Shown: positions 28,602 to 37,310, numbered from the stretch's first letter. The stretch is 64,000 nucleotides of DNA from Bacteroidota bacterium (GCA_023381615.1 JAMCQL010000042.1:39826-103825); one strand, 5' to 3'. Notes: a model not told the origin generated them from the letters alone. Translations and numbers: made by a program.

Positions 28602-30274
28602 GTTTGCAGAACGCCTACATTGAAGTGAGGAATAACTGGGTTGCTGTTTGCCATTTCAATCCCACGGGAAATGATTTCTCTCGTATCTATCGGATCGATT
28701 ATATCATCTACCCATAATTGTGCCGCAGCATAAGTTGGATCCATTTCCATTTCGTATCGTTTCTTTATTTCATCGAGGAGCTTTGTTTGTTCTTCTTTCG
28801 AAATCTTTCTCCCGTCTTTTTCTCCGCCTGTGGCGGACCGGAGTCGAATGCTTAGGAGAGTCTGACTCGCTTGATCGCCCCCCATTACCGCAATTCTCGC
28901 CGAAGGCCAAGCAAAGATTAAACGAGGTTCATATCCTTTTCCGCACATTGCATAGTTGCCTGCGCCGAAACTATTGCCGACTATAAAAGTGAACTTAGGT
29001 ACCGTGGAGTTTGAAACCGCATTCACCATTTTTGCGCCATCTTTGATGATTCCACCTCTCTCTGCTCGAGTTCCAACCATAAAACCAGTAACGTCCTGCA
29101 AGAATACGAGAGGAATCCGTTTTTGGTTACAGTTCATAATAAATCTTGCTGCCTTATCGGCGCTGTCCGAGTAAATCACTCCGCCGATCTGCATTTCGGA
29201 GGAATCATCGGGCTTTTTCGCTTTCACAGTCGTCCGTTGATTTGCCACAATTCCAACTGACCAGCCGTCGACGCGTGCGTAAGCGCAGATGATGGATCTA
29301 CCATACGTTGCTTTGTATTCGTCGATCTCACTGTTGTCCACAATCCTGGCAATTATCTCATACATGTCGTACGGTTTCGTTCGGTCGCCGGGCAAGATTC
29401 CGTAAATTTCCTTCGTATCAAGCTTTGGTTGGTGTGATGCAATCCTGTCGAAGCCGGCGGTTTCTCTTGCGCCAAACTTTGACAAAAGTTTGCGGATAAG
29501 TTGGAGCGCTTCGGAATCCGAGTTCACTTTATAATCAGTTATTCCTGAGATTGATGAGTGTGTTTCTGCGCCGCCGAGTTTTTCGGTATCGGTTTCTTCT
29601 CCGATAGCCGCTTTCACAAGGTGAGGCCCGGCAAGAAAAACGCTTCCGGTTCCTTCGACGATTATGGATTCGTCGCTCATGATTGGGAGATATGCGCCTC
29701 CAGCCACGCAAGGGCCCATGACAGCGGCGATCTGGGGAATTCCCATCGAGCTGAGAATCGCATTGTTGTAAAAAATTCTTCCGAAGTCGTCTTTGTCCGG
29801 AAAAATTTCCGACTGCATTGGCAGAAACACTCCTGAAGAATCGACGAGATACACGATTGGGATATTGTTCTGCATCGCTACTTCTTGCGCACGGAGATGT
29901 TTCTTGATCGTGAGAGGGAAGTAGGCTCCTGCTTTGACGGTTGAATCGTTTGCCACAATTACAATATCCCGCCCGTGGATTTTGCCAATTCCCGTTACAA
30001 TACCGGCTGACGGTGCACCACCATACTCTTCATAAAGGCCGAACGCAGCCATCGTAGCGAGTTCCAGAAAATTTGTTCCTGGGTCTATGAGGTTCTGCAC
30101 GCGCTCGCGCGCCGACATCTTACCGCGTTTCTTCTGGCGCTGCGCCGCTTCTTCGCCCCCACCTTTGCGGATCTCACTCATTTGCGCATTGAGTTTTCTA
30201 AGCAGGTTTTTGTTCATGTCTTCGTTTTGTAGAAAGTTGGAATCGCGTTGTGTTTTACTTTCGAATTTCTTCAT
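28598..30274 (-). CDS. Acyl-CoA carboxylase, carboxyltransferase subunit
   Basis: Carboxyltransferase subunit of a biotin-dependent acyl-CoA carboxylase (propionyl-, methylcrotonyl- or related CoA), 558 residues with both crotonase-like halves. The N-half shows KMSARERVQNLIDPGTNFLEL and VANDSTVKAGAYFPLT; the C-half has IPLVFLQDVTGFMVG and GNSFGAGNYAMCGKGYEPR. The latter block, with its Tyr-Ala-Met-Cys-Gly, is closer to methylcrotonyl/geranyl-CoA type subunits than to propionyl-CoA ones. No biotin carboxylase or biotin carrier gene is adjacent, so its partner is elsewhere. An AGAGAG-type ribosome site precedes the ATG. Confidence 0.9.
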   Translation of the reverse strand: MKKFESKTQRDSNFLQNEDMNKNLLRKLNAQMSEIRKGGGEEAAQRQKKRGKMSARERVQNLIDPGTNFLELATMAAFGLYEEYGGAPSAGIVTGIGKIHGRDIVIVANDSTVKAGAYFPLTIKKHLRAQEVAMQNNIPIVYLVDSSGVFLPMQSEIFPDKDDFGRIFYNNAILSSMGIPQIAAVMGPCVAGGAYLPIMSDESIIVEGTGSVFLAGPHLVKAAIGEETDTEKLGGAETHSSISGITDYKVNSDSEALQLIRKLLSKFGARETAGFDRIASHQPKLDTKEIYGILPGDRTKPYDMYEIIARIVDNSEIDEYKATYGRSIICAYARVDGWSVGIVANQRTTVKAKKPDDSSEMQIGGVIYSDSADKAARFIMNCNQKRIPLVFLQDVTGFMVGTRAERGGIIKDGAKMVNAVSNSTVPKFTFIVGNSFGAGNYAMCGKGYEPRLIFAWPSARIAVMGGDQASQTLLSIRLRSATGGEKDGRKISKEEQTKLLDEIKKRYEMEMDPTYAAAQLWVDDIIDPIDTREIISRGIEMANSNPVIPHFNVGVLQT

Positions 30275-30961
30275 GATTTCTCTCTCTTATTAAAAGTTGT
30301 TCCGGTTCTGCGCACGGACAGTCGGAAATAGTGAGGACTTTCTGTGTGATTCCACGAAATACATTCTGGAATACTCGCGGCGAAATTGTCCGGAGTCTTT
30401 ATAGCGTCAGCGAAAACTCTGATTATGGGCATTACCTCTTTTGACTTACTTAAGATTATTCAATCTTGCTCCCTTTTTCAAGTTCTATAAAGAGGAATGC
30501 ACCCTCTTTTGTGAAATTAATTAGAACCGCCGAAGTGTTTCTTCAATCCGAATAGAGCATATTGCAACCCAAGTTGAGTAAGTACAGCGAAACCGTTCCG
30601 ACAGTTTGGCGTTGTGTTCGGGGCAATAACGACCTCAAAGGAGAAATGATCAAGGCGGAACCGTTAAGCTAGAAACTTGGTTGAAAACCCTATTGAAAAA
30701 AATATCACCATCCGTCCATGAATCACGGACGGACACAGAGAACACGGAGAATCCCCCTGAATCCCCCTTTGAAAAAGGGGGACAAAAGGGGATTTCTTAT
30801 TCCAGTGTCTTTCAGCCAGAGGCGGATGAGCCTCAGGCTCAGGTGTCTCTGTGTTTGAACTTCTCGGCTGTGCTTCTAGCCCGTAGACAAATTATCTTAT
30901 AAAAAATTGAACGGAGAAAATCTTTCTGGTAAACACCGGGAACTAAATTCTAATGTTGTTG
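30275..30961. other. Non-coding block between divergent genes, with repeats and a possible gene fossil
   Basis: About 690 bases without a convincing gene. It should hold the minus-strand promoter for the carboxyltransferase at its left end. On the minus strand, 30517-30663 is a 48-codon stop-to-stop segment whose translation ends in GLQYALFGLKKHFGGSN, which looks like the last strands of an outer-membrane barrel. It has no start and may be a decayed 3' remnant. The right half (30713-30854) is built of inverted repeats listed separately. Confidence 0.45.
30733..30854. repeat. Imperfect palindromic intergenic repeat with nested C/G-run hairpins
   Basis: Outer arms ACACAGAGA (30733-30741) and TCTCTGTGT (30846-30854) enclose nested stems: AATCCCC/GGGGATT (30750-30756, 30788-30794), CCCCCTTT/AAAGGGGG (30763-30770, 30774-30781) and GAGCC-TCA-GGCTC near 30830. 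A related C-run hairpin occurs at 56044-56064, so this belongs to a dispersed non-coding repeat type. Confidence 0.65.
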
Positions 30962-30985
30962 TTATATTAGTACTTGCTAATATAA
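30962..30985. promoter_or_regulatory. Putative ArsR-family operator of the mer operon
   Basis: Perfect inverted repeat TTATATTAG-TACTTG-CTAATATAA, 9-bp arms with a 6-base spacer. It ends ten bases before the regulator ATG and probably overlaps the promoter or transcription start. AT-rich interrupted palindromes of this kind are usual ArsR/SmtB operators. Binding by the adjacent regulator is inferred. Confidence 0.75.
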
Positions 30986-30995
30986 GGAAATACAC

Positions 30996-31403
30996 ATGAA
31001 AAAAGCATACGTCGAAGGCAGTCTTTGCATCGGCCCGACGTTCTCGAAAGCCGAATTTGCTCTCATCAAAAGAAATCTGTCCGAGCAGCGCGGACTCGAC
31101 ACACTTGCCGATCTCCTCTCGGTCGCCGGAAACAGACAGCGTTTGAGGATAATTTATCTTCTGCATGCGCACAAAGAGATGTGTGTTTGCGATCTAGCTG
31201 AGTGCCTGAAGATGAACACTTCTGCCGTCTCGCAGCATTTACGGAAGCTAAAAGATAAAAACATTGTGTGCACGAGGAGAGACAAACAGACGATTTATTA
31301 TTCGCTTGTTCCGAATGTCTTCACGTCAAATCTCAGGGACATGTTTGAAGGAGAGGAAACAAAGGAGCCACATTCATTTATGTATAAGGAGGTAACACGG
31401 TGA
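30996..31403 (+). CDS. ArsR/SmtB-family metal-sensing repressor
   Basis: A 135-residue winged-helix regulator. EMCVCDLAEC at residues 61-70 matches the ELCVCDL metal-binding alpha3 helix of ArsR-type sensors (Cys63, Cys65), with extra cysteines at 11, 70 and 92. NTSAVSQHLRKLKDKNIV is the recognition helix region and RRDKQTIYYSL the wing. It heads a mercury operon, so it most likely releases the operator at 30962-30985 when Hg(II) binds. This would replace the MerR activator usual in Proteobacteria. An AAGGAAA lies about ten bases before the ATG. Its stop overlaps the GTG of the transporter gene. Confidence 0.92.
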   Translation: MKKAYVEGSLCIGPTFSKAEFALIKRNLSEQRGLDTLADLLSVAGNRQRLRIIYLLHAHKEMCVCDLAECLKMNTSAVSQHLRKLKDKNIVCTRRDKQTIYYSLVPNVFTSNLRDMFEGEETKEPHSFMYKEVTR

Positions 31404-32068
31404 AACATTCAAATATATCAGCGGTCGGCTCTGTCATTACTGCCGTTGTGGCGTCGCTCTGCTGCATCGGTCCAGCCCTGCTTGCCGTGGTTGGCGTTGG
31501 GAGCATCGGATTTCTTGGAGCACTCGAAAGTTACCGACCATACTTCATCGGCCTGACTGTCGTTCTTCTCGCTCTCGCATTTCACCTTACTTACCGCAAG
31601 AAAGAAGTTGCGTGCGAAGATGGAACCTGTCCTGAAGGGATCCATTCGGACAAAGTAGTTAAAGCAGGGAAATGGAATAAAATTGGCGTGTGGATCTCGG
31701 CGACCATCGCGTTAGCTGCCATCATTTTCCCGTATGTGAACCTTACACCGACGGTGAATGCCACACCAGTCACGCAATCTGACACGCAAGGTCATTACGC
31801 AACCGCAGTTTTGAATATCAAAGGAATGGACTGCGAAGCATGTGCAGACGGACTTCAGGCATCTCTTTCACAGATGAAAGGCGTTAAATCAGCGGTGGTT
31901 AAATACAAGGAGGGATCAGCGACAGTAAAGTTTGATCCGGCAATTGTCGCGCCCGCGGCATTTGTCGATTTTTTTCGCAAGGCAGGGTACAAAGTCGCAG
32001 TTGTGGACACGACATCCGCGGCACAGGTCAAAGACCCGGCTCCAGCAGCATGTCCGACATGTTTCTGA
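31400..32068 (+). CDS. merT: Fused mercuric transport protein (MerT-MerP)
   Basis: Takes Hg(II) through the inner membrane and delivers it to MerA. A strong AAGGAGG site precedes the GTG at 31400. The first membrane helix carries the vicinal Cys21-Cys22 (SLCCIGPALL) of MerT, followed by a second helix. A cytosolic loop has Cys72 and Cys77, and a third helix spans about residues 95-113. A C-terminal heavy-metal-associated domain has GMDCEAC with Cys145 and Cys148, equivalent to MerP. An additional pair, Cys218 and Cys221, sits at the extreme C-terminus (CPTCF). The fusion keeps carrier and permease in one chain. The gene overlaps the regulator (GTGA) and is followed by merA after 71 bases. Confidence 0.9.
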   Translation: MKHSNISAVGSVITAVVASLCCIGPALLAVVGVGSIGFLGALESYRPYFIGLTVVLLALAFHLTYRKKEVACEDGTCPEGIHSDKVVKAGKWNKIGVWISATIALAAIIFPYVNLTPTVNATPVTQSDTQGHYATAVLNIKGMDCEACADGLQASLSQMKGVKSAVVKYKEGSATVKFDPAIVAPAAFVDFFRKAGYKVAVVDTTSAAQVKDPAPAACPTCF

Positions 32069-32139
32069 GTTGTGTCGCTTATTATTGAAAAGCAAGACTT
32101 CTGAAATAGAGATCACAAAACTCAATTAAGGAAAATATC

Positions 32140-33546
32140 ATGAAAGAATATCCACTTGTAATAATTGGCGGCGGAGCAGGAGCATTTGCAGCCGCAACTA
32201 AAGCAAACGACCTCAAACAGAAGGCGGTCATCATCAATGCCGGACTTCCTATCGGCGGAACTTGCGTCAACGTCGGCTGTGTGCCGAGCAAACATCTCCT
32301 CGAAGTTGGGGCGCAGTACTACTACGGACAGCGCCCGAAGTTTGATTCTATTAAAATGGAAGGCAAGCCGGAATTCGATTTCAAAAAAGCTATTGCGCAA
32401 AAAGACGAAGTCGTGGGTTCACTGCGCATGAGCAATTACACAGACGTCGTAGCGAGCTTTAAGACTGTCGAGTATATCGAAGGAAAAGCACAGTTCGTTT
32501 CAAAAAATGAAATCGAGGTCAACGGAGAAAAAATCCGAGGCGAAAAGTTTGTCATAGCTACCGGCTCGGAAGCAAAGATTCCACCCATCAGCGGAATTGA
32601 TAAGATAAAATATCTGACAAACGTGGAGGCGCTGCAATTAGACCATCTTCCTGAGTCGATGATCGTTCTAGGCGGCGGACCGCTCGGACTCGAATTCGCG
32701 CAGATGTTTCACCATTTCGGAACAAAGATCACTGTGATGGAGAGAATGGAGCGGATCTTGCCGCTCGAAGAGCCGGAGATTTCAGCGGAGCTGATGCGTG
32801 CGTTGGAGGAAGAAGGAATTTCAATTCACACCAGCGCAGAGGTAAAGAAAGTTCGCGAAGAAAATGGATACAAGGCAGTCACGGTGAAAGTTGGGGGACG
32901 CGAAGTGGAGTTCAAATCTGAGGAGATTTTGGTTGCCACAGGAGTAACTCCAAACACAAAAGACATGGGATTAGAGAAAGCGGGCGTTGAGACGGATGAG
33001 CGCGGATTCATAAAAGCCGACGATGAAATGCGGACAACGAGCGAAAATATTTGGGCTGCGGGAGACTGTGTTGGAAAGCTTGCGCTCGAAACGGTAGCAG
33101 CCAAGGAGGGAGCAATTGCCGCGGAAAACACACTGACCGGTTCCCACAAGAAAATCATTTATGATGAAATTCCCCATGCGGTATTTACCGCACCGCAGGT
33201 GGCAAGCGTCGGCTTAACGGAAGAGGAGTTGATGCGGCGGATGAACGTGTGTGCATGCCGAACGGTGCCACTTTCGTCTGTTCCGAAGGCAAAAGCTGTG
33301 GGAGAAAATCGAGGTGTAATAAAATTAGTGATCGATCCATACACGAAAGCGATAGTCGGATGCCACATTGTCGCGCCGGCCGCCGCGGAGATGATCCACG
33401 AAGCAGTCATGGCAGTCAGGCACAAAGTTACGATAGATGATCTGATCGATACCATTCACGTGTTTCCGACATTCAGCGAGGGAATAAAACTTGCGGCTCA
33501 GGCATTCGTACGGGACATTCGAGTGATGTCGTGCTGTATAGGGTAG
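32140..33546 (+). CDS. merA: Mercuric reductase
   Basis: Flavoprotein reducing Hg(II) to volatile Hg(0) with NAD(P)H. IIGGGAGAFAAA is the FAD-binding fold and GGTCVNVGCVPSK holds the redox Cys42 and Cys47. A second Rossmann motif, VLGGGPLGLEFAQMF, binds NAD(P)H, and ATGVTPNT and AAGDC are typical of the family. The C-terminus ends in SCCIG with vicinal Cys465 and Cys466, the hand-over pair that separates MerA from dihydrolipoamide dehydrogenases. It is the short form (468 residues) without the N-terminal metal-binding domain; the HMA domain sits instead on the transporter. Confidence 0.96.
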   Translation: MKEYPLVIIGGGAGAFAAATKANDLKQKAVIINAGLPIGGTCVNVGCVPSKHLLEVGAQYYYGQRPKFDSIKMEGKPEFDFKKAIAQKDEVVGSLRMSNYTDVVASFKTVEYIEGKAQFVSKNEIEVNGEKIRGEKFVIATGSEAKIPPISGIDKIKYLTNVEALQLDHLPESMIVLGGGPLGLEFAQMFHHFGTKITVMERMERILPLEEPEISAELMRALEEEGISIHTSAEVKKVREENGYKAVTVKVGGREVEFKSEEILVATGVTPNTKDMGLEKAGVETDERGFIKADDEMRTTSENIWAAGDCVGKLALETVAAKEGAIAAENTLTGSHKKIIYDEIPHAVFTAPQVASVGLTEEELMRRMNVCACRTVPLSSVPKAKAVGENRGVIKLVIDPYTKAIVGCHIVAPAAAEMIHEAVMAVRHKVTIDDLIDTIHVFPTFSEGIKLAAQAFVRDIRVMSCCIG

Positions 33547-33552
33547 AAAAAT

Positions 33553-33615
33553 AAAATTGGACTAAAGACCTCCGACCCTAGTCAGCTTCTTATAGTCCAA
33601 TTTTCCTTTTATTTC
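33553..33615 (+). terminator. Terminator after merA with 12-bp stem
   Basis: Perfect arms AAAATTGGACTA (33553-33564) and TAGTCCAATTTT (33593-33604) enclose a 28-base loop, followed by a T-rich stretch (CCTTTTATTT). Position six bases after the merA stop supports transcription termination of the mer operon. The loop is long for a classical intrinsic terminator. Confidence 0.65.
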
Positions 33616-34109
33616 GGTTCCGTTCACGCAGCAAAGTGATCTTTATTGCGAACTCCATCACGAGTTTACCCATAATACAATCTGTGTTTCCAATCCGAAG
33701 GTCAACGACTTGTCCACGACCCTTTGGGTCGATAGACCCGTTGGGACTCGTCGAGATCCTTCGGACATTTTTTTAACTGTGCGTTTTTCAGTGCTCACTA
33801 ATTTAATGTTATATCTTGCGGCTCTTCTAATATGTAGCTGAGATTTATCAAAGCTATAAATAGAGAGGATGACCATTCATAACAGGTTGATTTATTTTTT
33901 ATAGAAAAAGCAAAACTATATTGTTATAATAATTGAGCGAACTAAAAATGATAACATAGAAAAGAACATACATAGACAGATAGGATGTTGAAAGTAGAGA
34001 AGTTTATTTACCCGGTCTTTTCTTACTAAGCATAAGCAAAAGAAAAAACAGATAATGTATTTGTTTCAGCTTTATACTTGACTTTTAACATAACAGGGAG
34101 CAGTAACCC
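33616..34109. other. AT-rich intergenic region with repeat hairpin
   Basis: No gene was found. The left part holds the composite stem-loop at 33695-33775. The right part (33880-34109) is strongly AT-rich, with several TATAAT-like words (for example near 33920 and 34075), and probably carries the promoter of the M28 peptidase gene. GGGAG at 34096-34100 is that gene's ribosome-binding site, nine bases before its ATG. Confidence 0.5.
33695..33775. repeat. Composite hairpin of the TCCGAAGG repeat type
   Basis: Outer arms TCCGAAGG (33695-33702) and CCTTCGGA (33759-33766) enclose CGACCC-TTT-GGGTCG (33718-33732) and the word GACTCGTCGAG. A run of seven T follows. The same outer motif forms the palindrome at 26158-26177 and the near-copy at 43977-43996, and the CGTCGAG words recur at 56150 and 61700-61808. 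Confidence 0.6.
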
Positions 34110-37031
34110 ATGAATACATATGGTGCGTTCGGATGGAAACGATTGATCGCGGGTCACCCGTGGTTTGAAGGCGCGGGCAATTATCCCCTTCCGGCCTACT
34201 CTGAATTTATGCCGCCTCCGCGTTTGGGCCGCAGCCCGTTTGGCTCGATGGATACCCTGTTCACAGACGAAGATCCGTATGGTTGGCATGTGTCTGAAAT
34301 TGAGCAAGAGTACGAGCTCAACCCAGGTCTCGAGAATATAGCCAGGCAAATCATGGGACAATTGCTTGAGCTGGGACGCGGGATGCCAGCGCATCACATC
34401 GCCGGACACCAGAGAAGGAATCTCGAAGATAATCCATATTGGCCCGCCGAAATCGCTGCTCGCGCCGGGCACCTCGATCACGAACGTTACGTGATTCTTC
34501 TGCCCCTGGCGCTCTCAAGGACACAGGACGACATGAGCCGGGTTCGCTGGACACTTTTCGGCTCCAGTGAACAGGGTCCCGAACGCGCCTTTTGGAAATC
34601 GTTCTACTCTGCACCCGGACGAGAACTTCCCGAGCGGCAGGCAATCGGTTTTGTCGCGCATCTTTTACATGCGGCGTATGGCAAGGACGCGAAGGACGCG
34701 GCACAGCTGGCGCAGATCGGTTTTCGTATCCTGCCGTCACCAAAGAATTCCAGTTATGCTTATTGGAACGATGAGCCGCTCCCGATCTGGACACGGCGAT
34801 TCGTAGTCACCGAACACTCTTCCTTCGATGATGTGAAATATCTATTGGCCTTTGTGCCTTTTAGCAGCTTGCCGGTTGTCGTGAAGCAAAAGTATCTGGA
34901 TGGCAAATTACACCTGCTGCCGTTTCCTGGAAGCCTTGTGTTTTGGGGAATCCCGGTCTATCACCGCCTGCAGAAACAACTGCCGCTTGCTTTGCAACTG
35001 CCCCTACAGCGACTTGTCGTTCGACATGACGGACCCGACGGCATCCGCGTGCCGCAATCAGGCTGGCTCCATGAGCCGCGCCGCGATCAGAAGGAAACCG
35101 AACTGCATGCCGAGTTATTGCTCAACACCTATCGCCGCACCAACCGCTGGAATCGGGTGCATCGTTATGAAGACGCTGCGGCAAGGAGCGCCAAAGTGGA
35201 CAAAGTGGCGCGAATTCTCTTCAGCACGTCACTCGACGCGATGGATTTGTATGACAAACCGATTGGGCGCAATAGTCAGCTATGGAGTGAAAGCGGGGAA
35301 TTGCTGCTCGATGGCCCGAACGCATCCCGTAAAGAAATTGAGCGAGCCGCAGCGGAGTTGATCGAAGGGGGAATTTTCCGTTATCGTTTTCAATTTCCCG
35401 CGATGCGCGTCGGCTTGCATGAAGTGTACTGGCACCGTCCGCTGGTTGCGTTCCTGTCGCATCACAGCGGTCAAATCGAACTGCTTGATGACGCGCTGCT
35501 TGGCTACCTGACGGCCTACCGGATCGATAGGTTCGATCTCGCTCACCCGGTGGAGTTATGGCCAAGGTTACTACAGCGCGAAGCTTATTTGTCGGCACTG
35601 AAATATTTTGAAACTTCACACGATCATTACGCGCACCAGACCGCGTTCAACATCGTCGCACTTTTCGATGCGTGGGCAGCGTTGGGCAAACAACCGATGC
35701 CCCGGAGTTTCGCGCACCATTTGATTCGGGCGACGAAAGCAGAAGCCTTGGATGATTGGCTGAAGGAGCTGTCCCGCCACACTACTCGGTGCGCAGAAGC
35801 GATGCAAGTTGAACAGGCGCTGCAGTCTCTTTTGCAGCCTGATCAACCATTGCCCGATGCAATCACTTTCGAGGCGACGGCGACACGCGCTTACGAGGAG
35901 GCGTATTGGAGTGATATCCTGACGCTATCGCATGGTAGTTACCTCAATAAAGATAACGCGGATGTCGTGCAGGATCAGCCGACGTTGCAACGTGTGGATC
36001 ATCATCACCGCGACCTCGAACAACTCGGCGAGTACCTGATCGGCCGGCATCGGCAAGCGATCGCTGACGCTGGAATGGAAGGCAAGGCGGTTGTGGGGGA
36101 ATTGCCCTTTCGCTGGCAAACCGATTTCGATTTCCCCTTGTTCGGCGGATGGAAAATCAATCAAGAAGGACACGAACGGGAGCGCAATATTCTTGTCGTT
36201 ATACCCGGCAAGAATCGAATGGAAGCGGTCGTTTTGGGAGACCACTACGATACCGCGTACATGGAGGATATTTATGAGAAATCGCGCGGCGGGTCGGGGG
36301 CGCGACTCGCTGCCGCGGGCGCCGATGACAATGACTCGGCGACGGCAACGCTACTGCAGGCAGCGCCCATCTTTCTGAGACTCGCCCGCGAAGGTAAACT
36401 GGAGCGCGATGTCTGGTTGTTGCATCTTACCGGCGAAGAGTTCCCTGCCGATTCCCTGGGCGCGCGGCATTTCTGCCAATCCATGGTCGAAAGGACTCTT
36501 AAACTGCGAGTTGGCGAGGATCAGTTCGTCGATTTATCGTCGGTCTGCCTCGTGGGCGTTTTCGTGATGGATATGATCGCGCACAATCGTGACAACGCGC
36601 AAGATATCTTTCAGATTTCACCGGGCAAGAGTCGTGAGTCACTCCAGATGGCGTATCAAGCCCATGTGGCGAACATGCTTTGGAACGCGAAAACGCGAGA
36701 ATGGAACCTGCGCCCTGAGCGCCACGGAAGCGGACGCAGCAAGCGCAGCCAGGATGGGGTCACGCTCCCTCAGATTGCGCAACATCCGGAACTGGACGGT
36801 CAGGTCCGAACCCACGACGATCCACAGAGTTCGCTCTATAACACCGACGGTCAGATTTTCTCCGACATCGGCGCGCCGGTTGTTCTCTTCATGGAAAACT
36901 ATGACATCAATCGCACCGGCTATCATGACACGAAAGATACGATGGAAAACATCGATCTCGATTACGGCGCGGCGTTGTCTGCCATCGCCATCGAAACGGT
37001 TGCGCGCGTTGCGACCCTCGCAAAGATTTAG
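34110..37031 (+). CDS. Large protein with C-terminal M28-type metallopeptidase domain
   Basis: 973 residues. Residues about 690-973 resemble M28 di-zinc aminopeptidases: GDHYDT with His712 and Asp714, ADDND with the bridging Asp at about 740, GEE at 775-777 (general base and zinc ligand), an Asp in VFVMDMIAH, and the last ligand His939 in GYHDTKDTMEN. The first 650 residues are rich in Trp, Arg, His and Tyr, and I do not recognise them. There is no signal peptide or membrane segment. The gene stands alone between long AT-rich spacers and is visibly more GC-rich than its neighbours, with more CGC/GCG codons, which suggests horizontal acquisition. The N-terminal half may bind a substrate protein or peptide. 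Function unknown. Confidence 0.75.
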   Translation: MNTYGAFGWKRLIAGHPWFEGAGNYPLPAYSEFMPPPRLGRSPFGSMDTLFTDEDPYGWHVSEIEQEYELNPGLENIARQIMGQLLELGRGMPAHHIAGHQRRNLEDNPYWPAEIAARAGHLDHERYVILLPLALSRTQDDMSRVRWTLFGSSEQGPERAFWKSFYSAPGRELPERQAIGFVAHLLHAAYGKDAKDAAQLAQIGFRILPSPKNSSYAYWNDEPLPIWTRRFVVTEHSSFDDVKYLLAFVPFSSLPVVVKQKYLDGKLHLLPFPGSLVFWGIPVYHRLQKQLPLALQLPLQRLVVRHDGPDGIRVPQSGWLHEPRRDQKETELHAELLLNTYRRTNRWNRVHRYEDAAARSAKVDKVARILFSTSLDAMDLYDKPIGRNSQLWSESGELLLDGPNASRKEIERAAAELIEGGIFRYRFQFPAMRVGLHEVYWHRPLVAFLSHHSGQIELLDDALLGYLTAYRIDRFDLAHPVELWPRLLQREAYLSALKYFETSHDHYAHQTAFNIVALFDAWAALGKQPMPRSFAHHLIRATKAEALDDWLKELSRHTTRCAEAMQVEQALQSLLQPDQPLPDAITFEATATRAYEEAYWSDILTLSHGSYLNKDNADVVQDQPTLQRVDHHHRDLEQLGEYLIGRHRQAIADAGMEGKAVVGELPFRWQTDFDFPLFGGWKINQEGHERERNILVVIPGKNRMEAVVLGDHYDTAYMEDIYEKSRGGSGARLAAAGADDNDSATATLLQAAPIFLRLAREGKLERDVWLLHLTGEEFPADSLGARHFCQSMVERTLKLRVGEDQFVDLSSVCLVGVFVMDMIAHNRDNAQDIFQISPGKSRESLQMAYQAHVANMLWNAKTREWNLRPERHGSGRSKRSQDGVTLPQIAQHPELDGQVRTHDDPQSSLYNTDGQIFSDIGAPVVLFMENYDINRTGYHDTKDTMENIDLDYGAALSAIAIETVARVATLAKI

Positions 37032-37268
37032 ATCTTTGCTTGGCATTGGCGTGCCCCCAAAACGATCTAATGTTGTATTAGCAAATTAAACGACTATGGA
37101 TCAGAGGAGACCACAACGGGGAAGAAACGGCACAGGGTTCCGAAGGCTACCGACCACTAGCTCCAGAAGCTTTTTATCCAAGTCAGTTTGCCAATGGACC
37201 GGATCAGTAACTTTGTATAGGTACACAATACGAGGGGCGGGTCATGAGGGTGTCGTGAACTCCATTCA

Positions 37269-37297
37269 TTGACATTCTGGCGGTCTGTTTCTATATT
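37269..37297 (+). promoter_or_regulatory. Sigma-70-like promoter before the M23 peptidase gene
   Basis: TTGACA (37269-37274), a 17-base spacer and TATATT (37292-37297) lie 13 bases before the ATG at 37311. The match to the housekeeping consensus is close. The remaining 240 bases back to 37032 contain nothing else recognisable. Confidence 0.6.
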
Positions 37298-37310
37298 ATG
37301 CTTCGTTAAC

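Noticed and set aside
30681..30902. 73-codon open frame on the plus strand
   Set aside because: It consists of the nested hairpin repeats; its sequence (ESPFEKGGQKGI) is what these repeats encode in many genomes when read through.
32140..33546. Dihydrolipoamide dehydrogenase instead of MerA
   Set aside because: The C-terminal vicinal cysteines and the mer operon context identify mercuric reductase.
37032..37310. Small gene between the M28 gene and the M23 peptidase
   Set aside because: Open frames here are short, lack ribosome sites and overlap the TTGACA/TATATT promoter.
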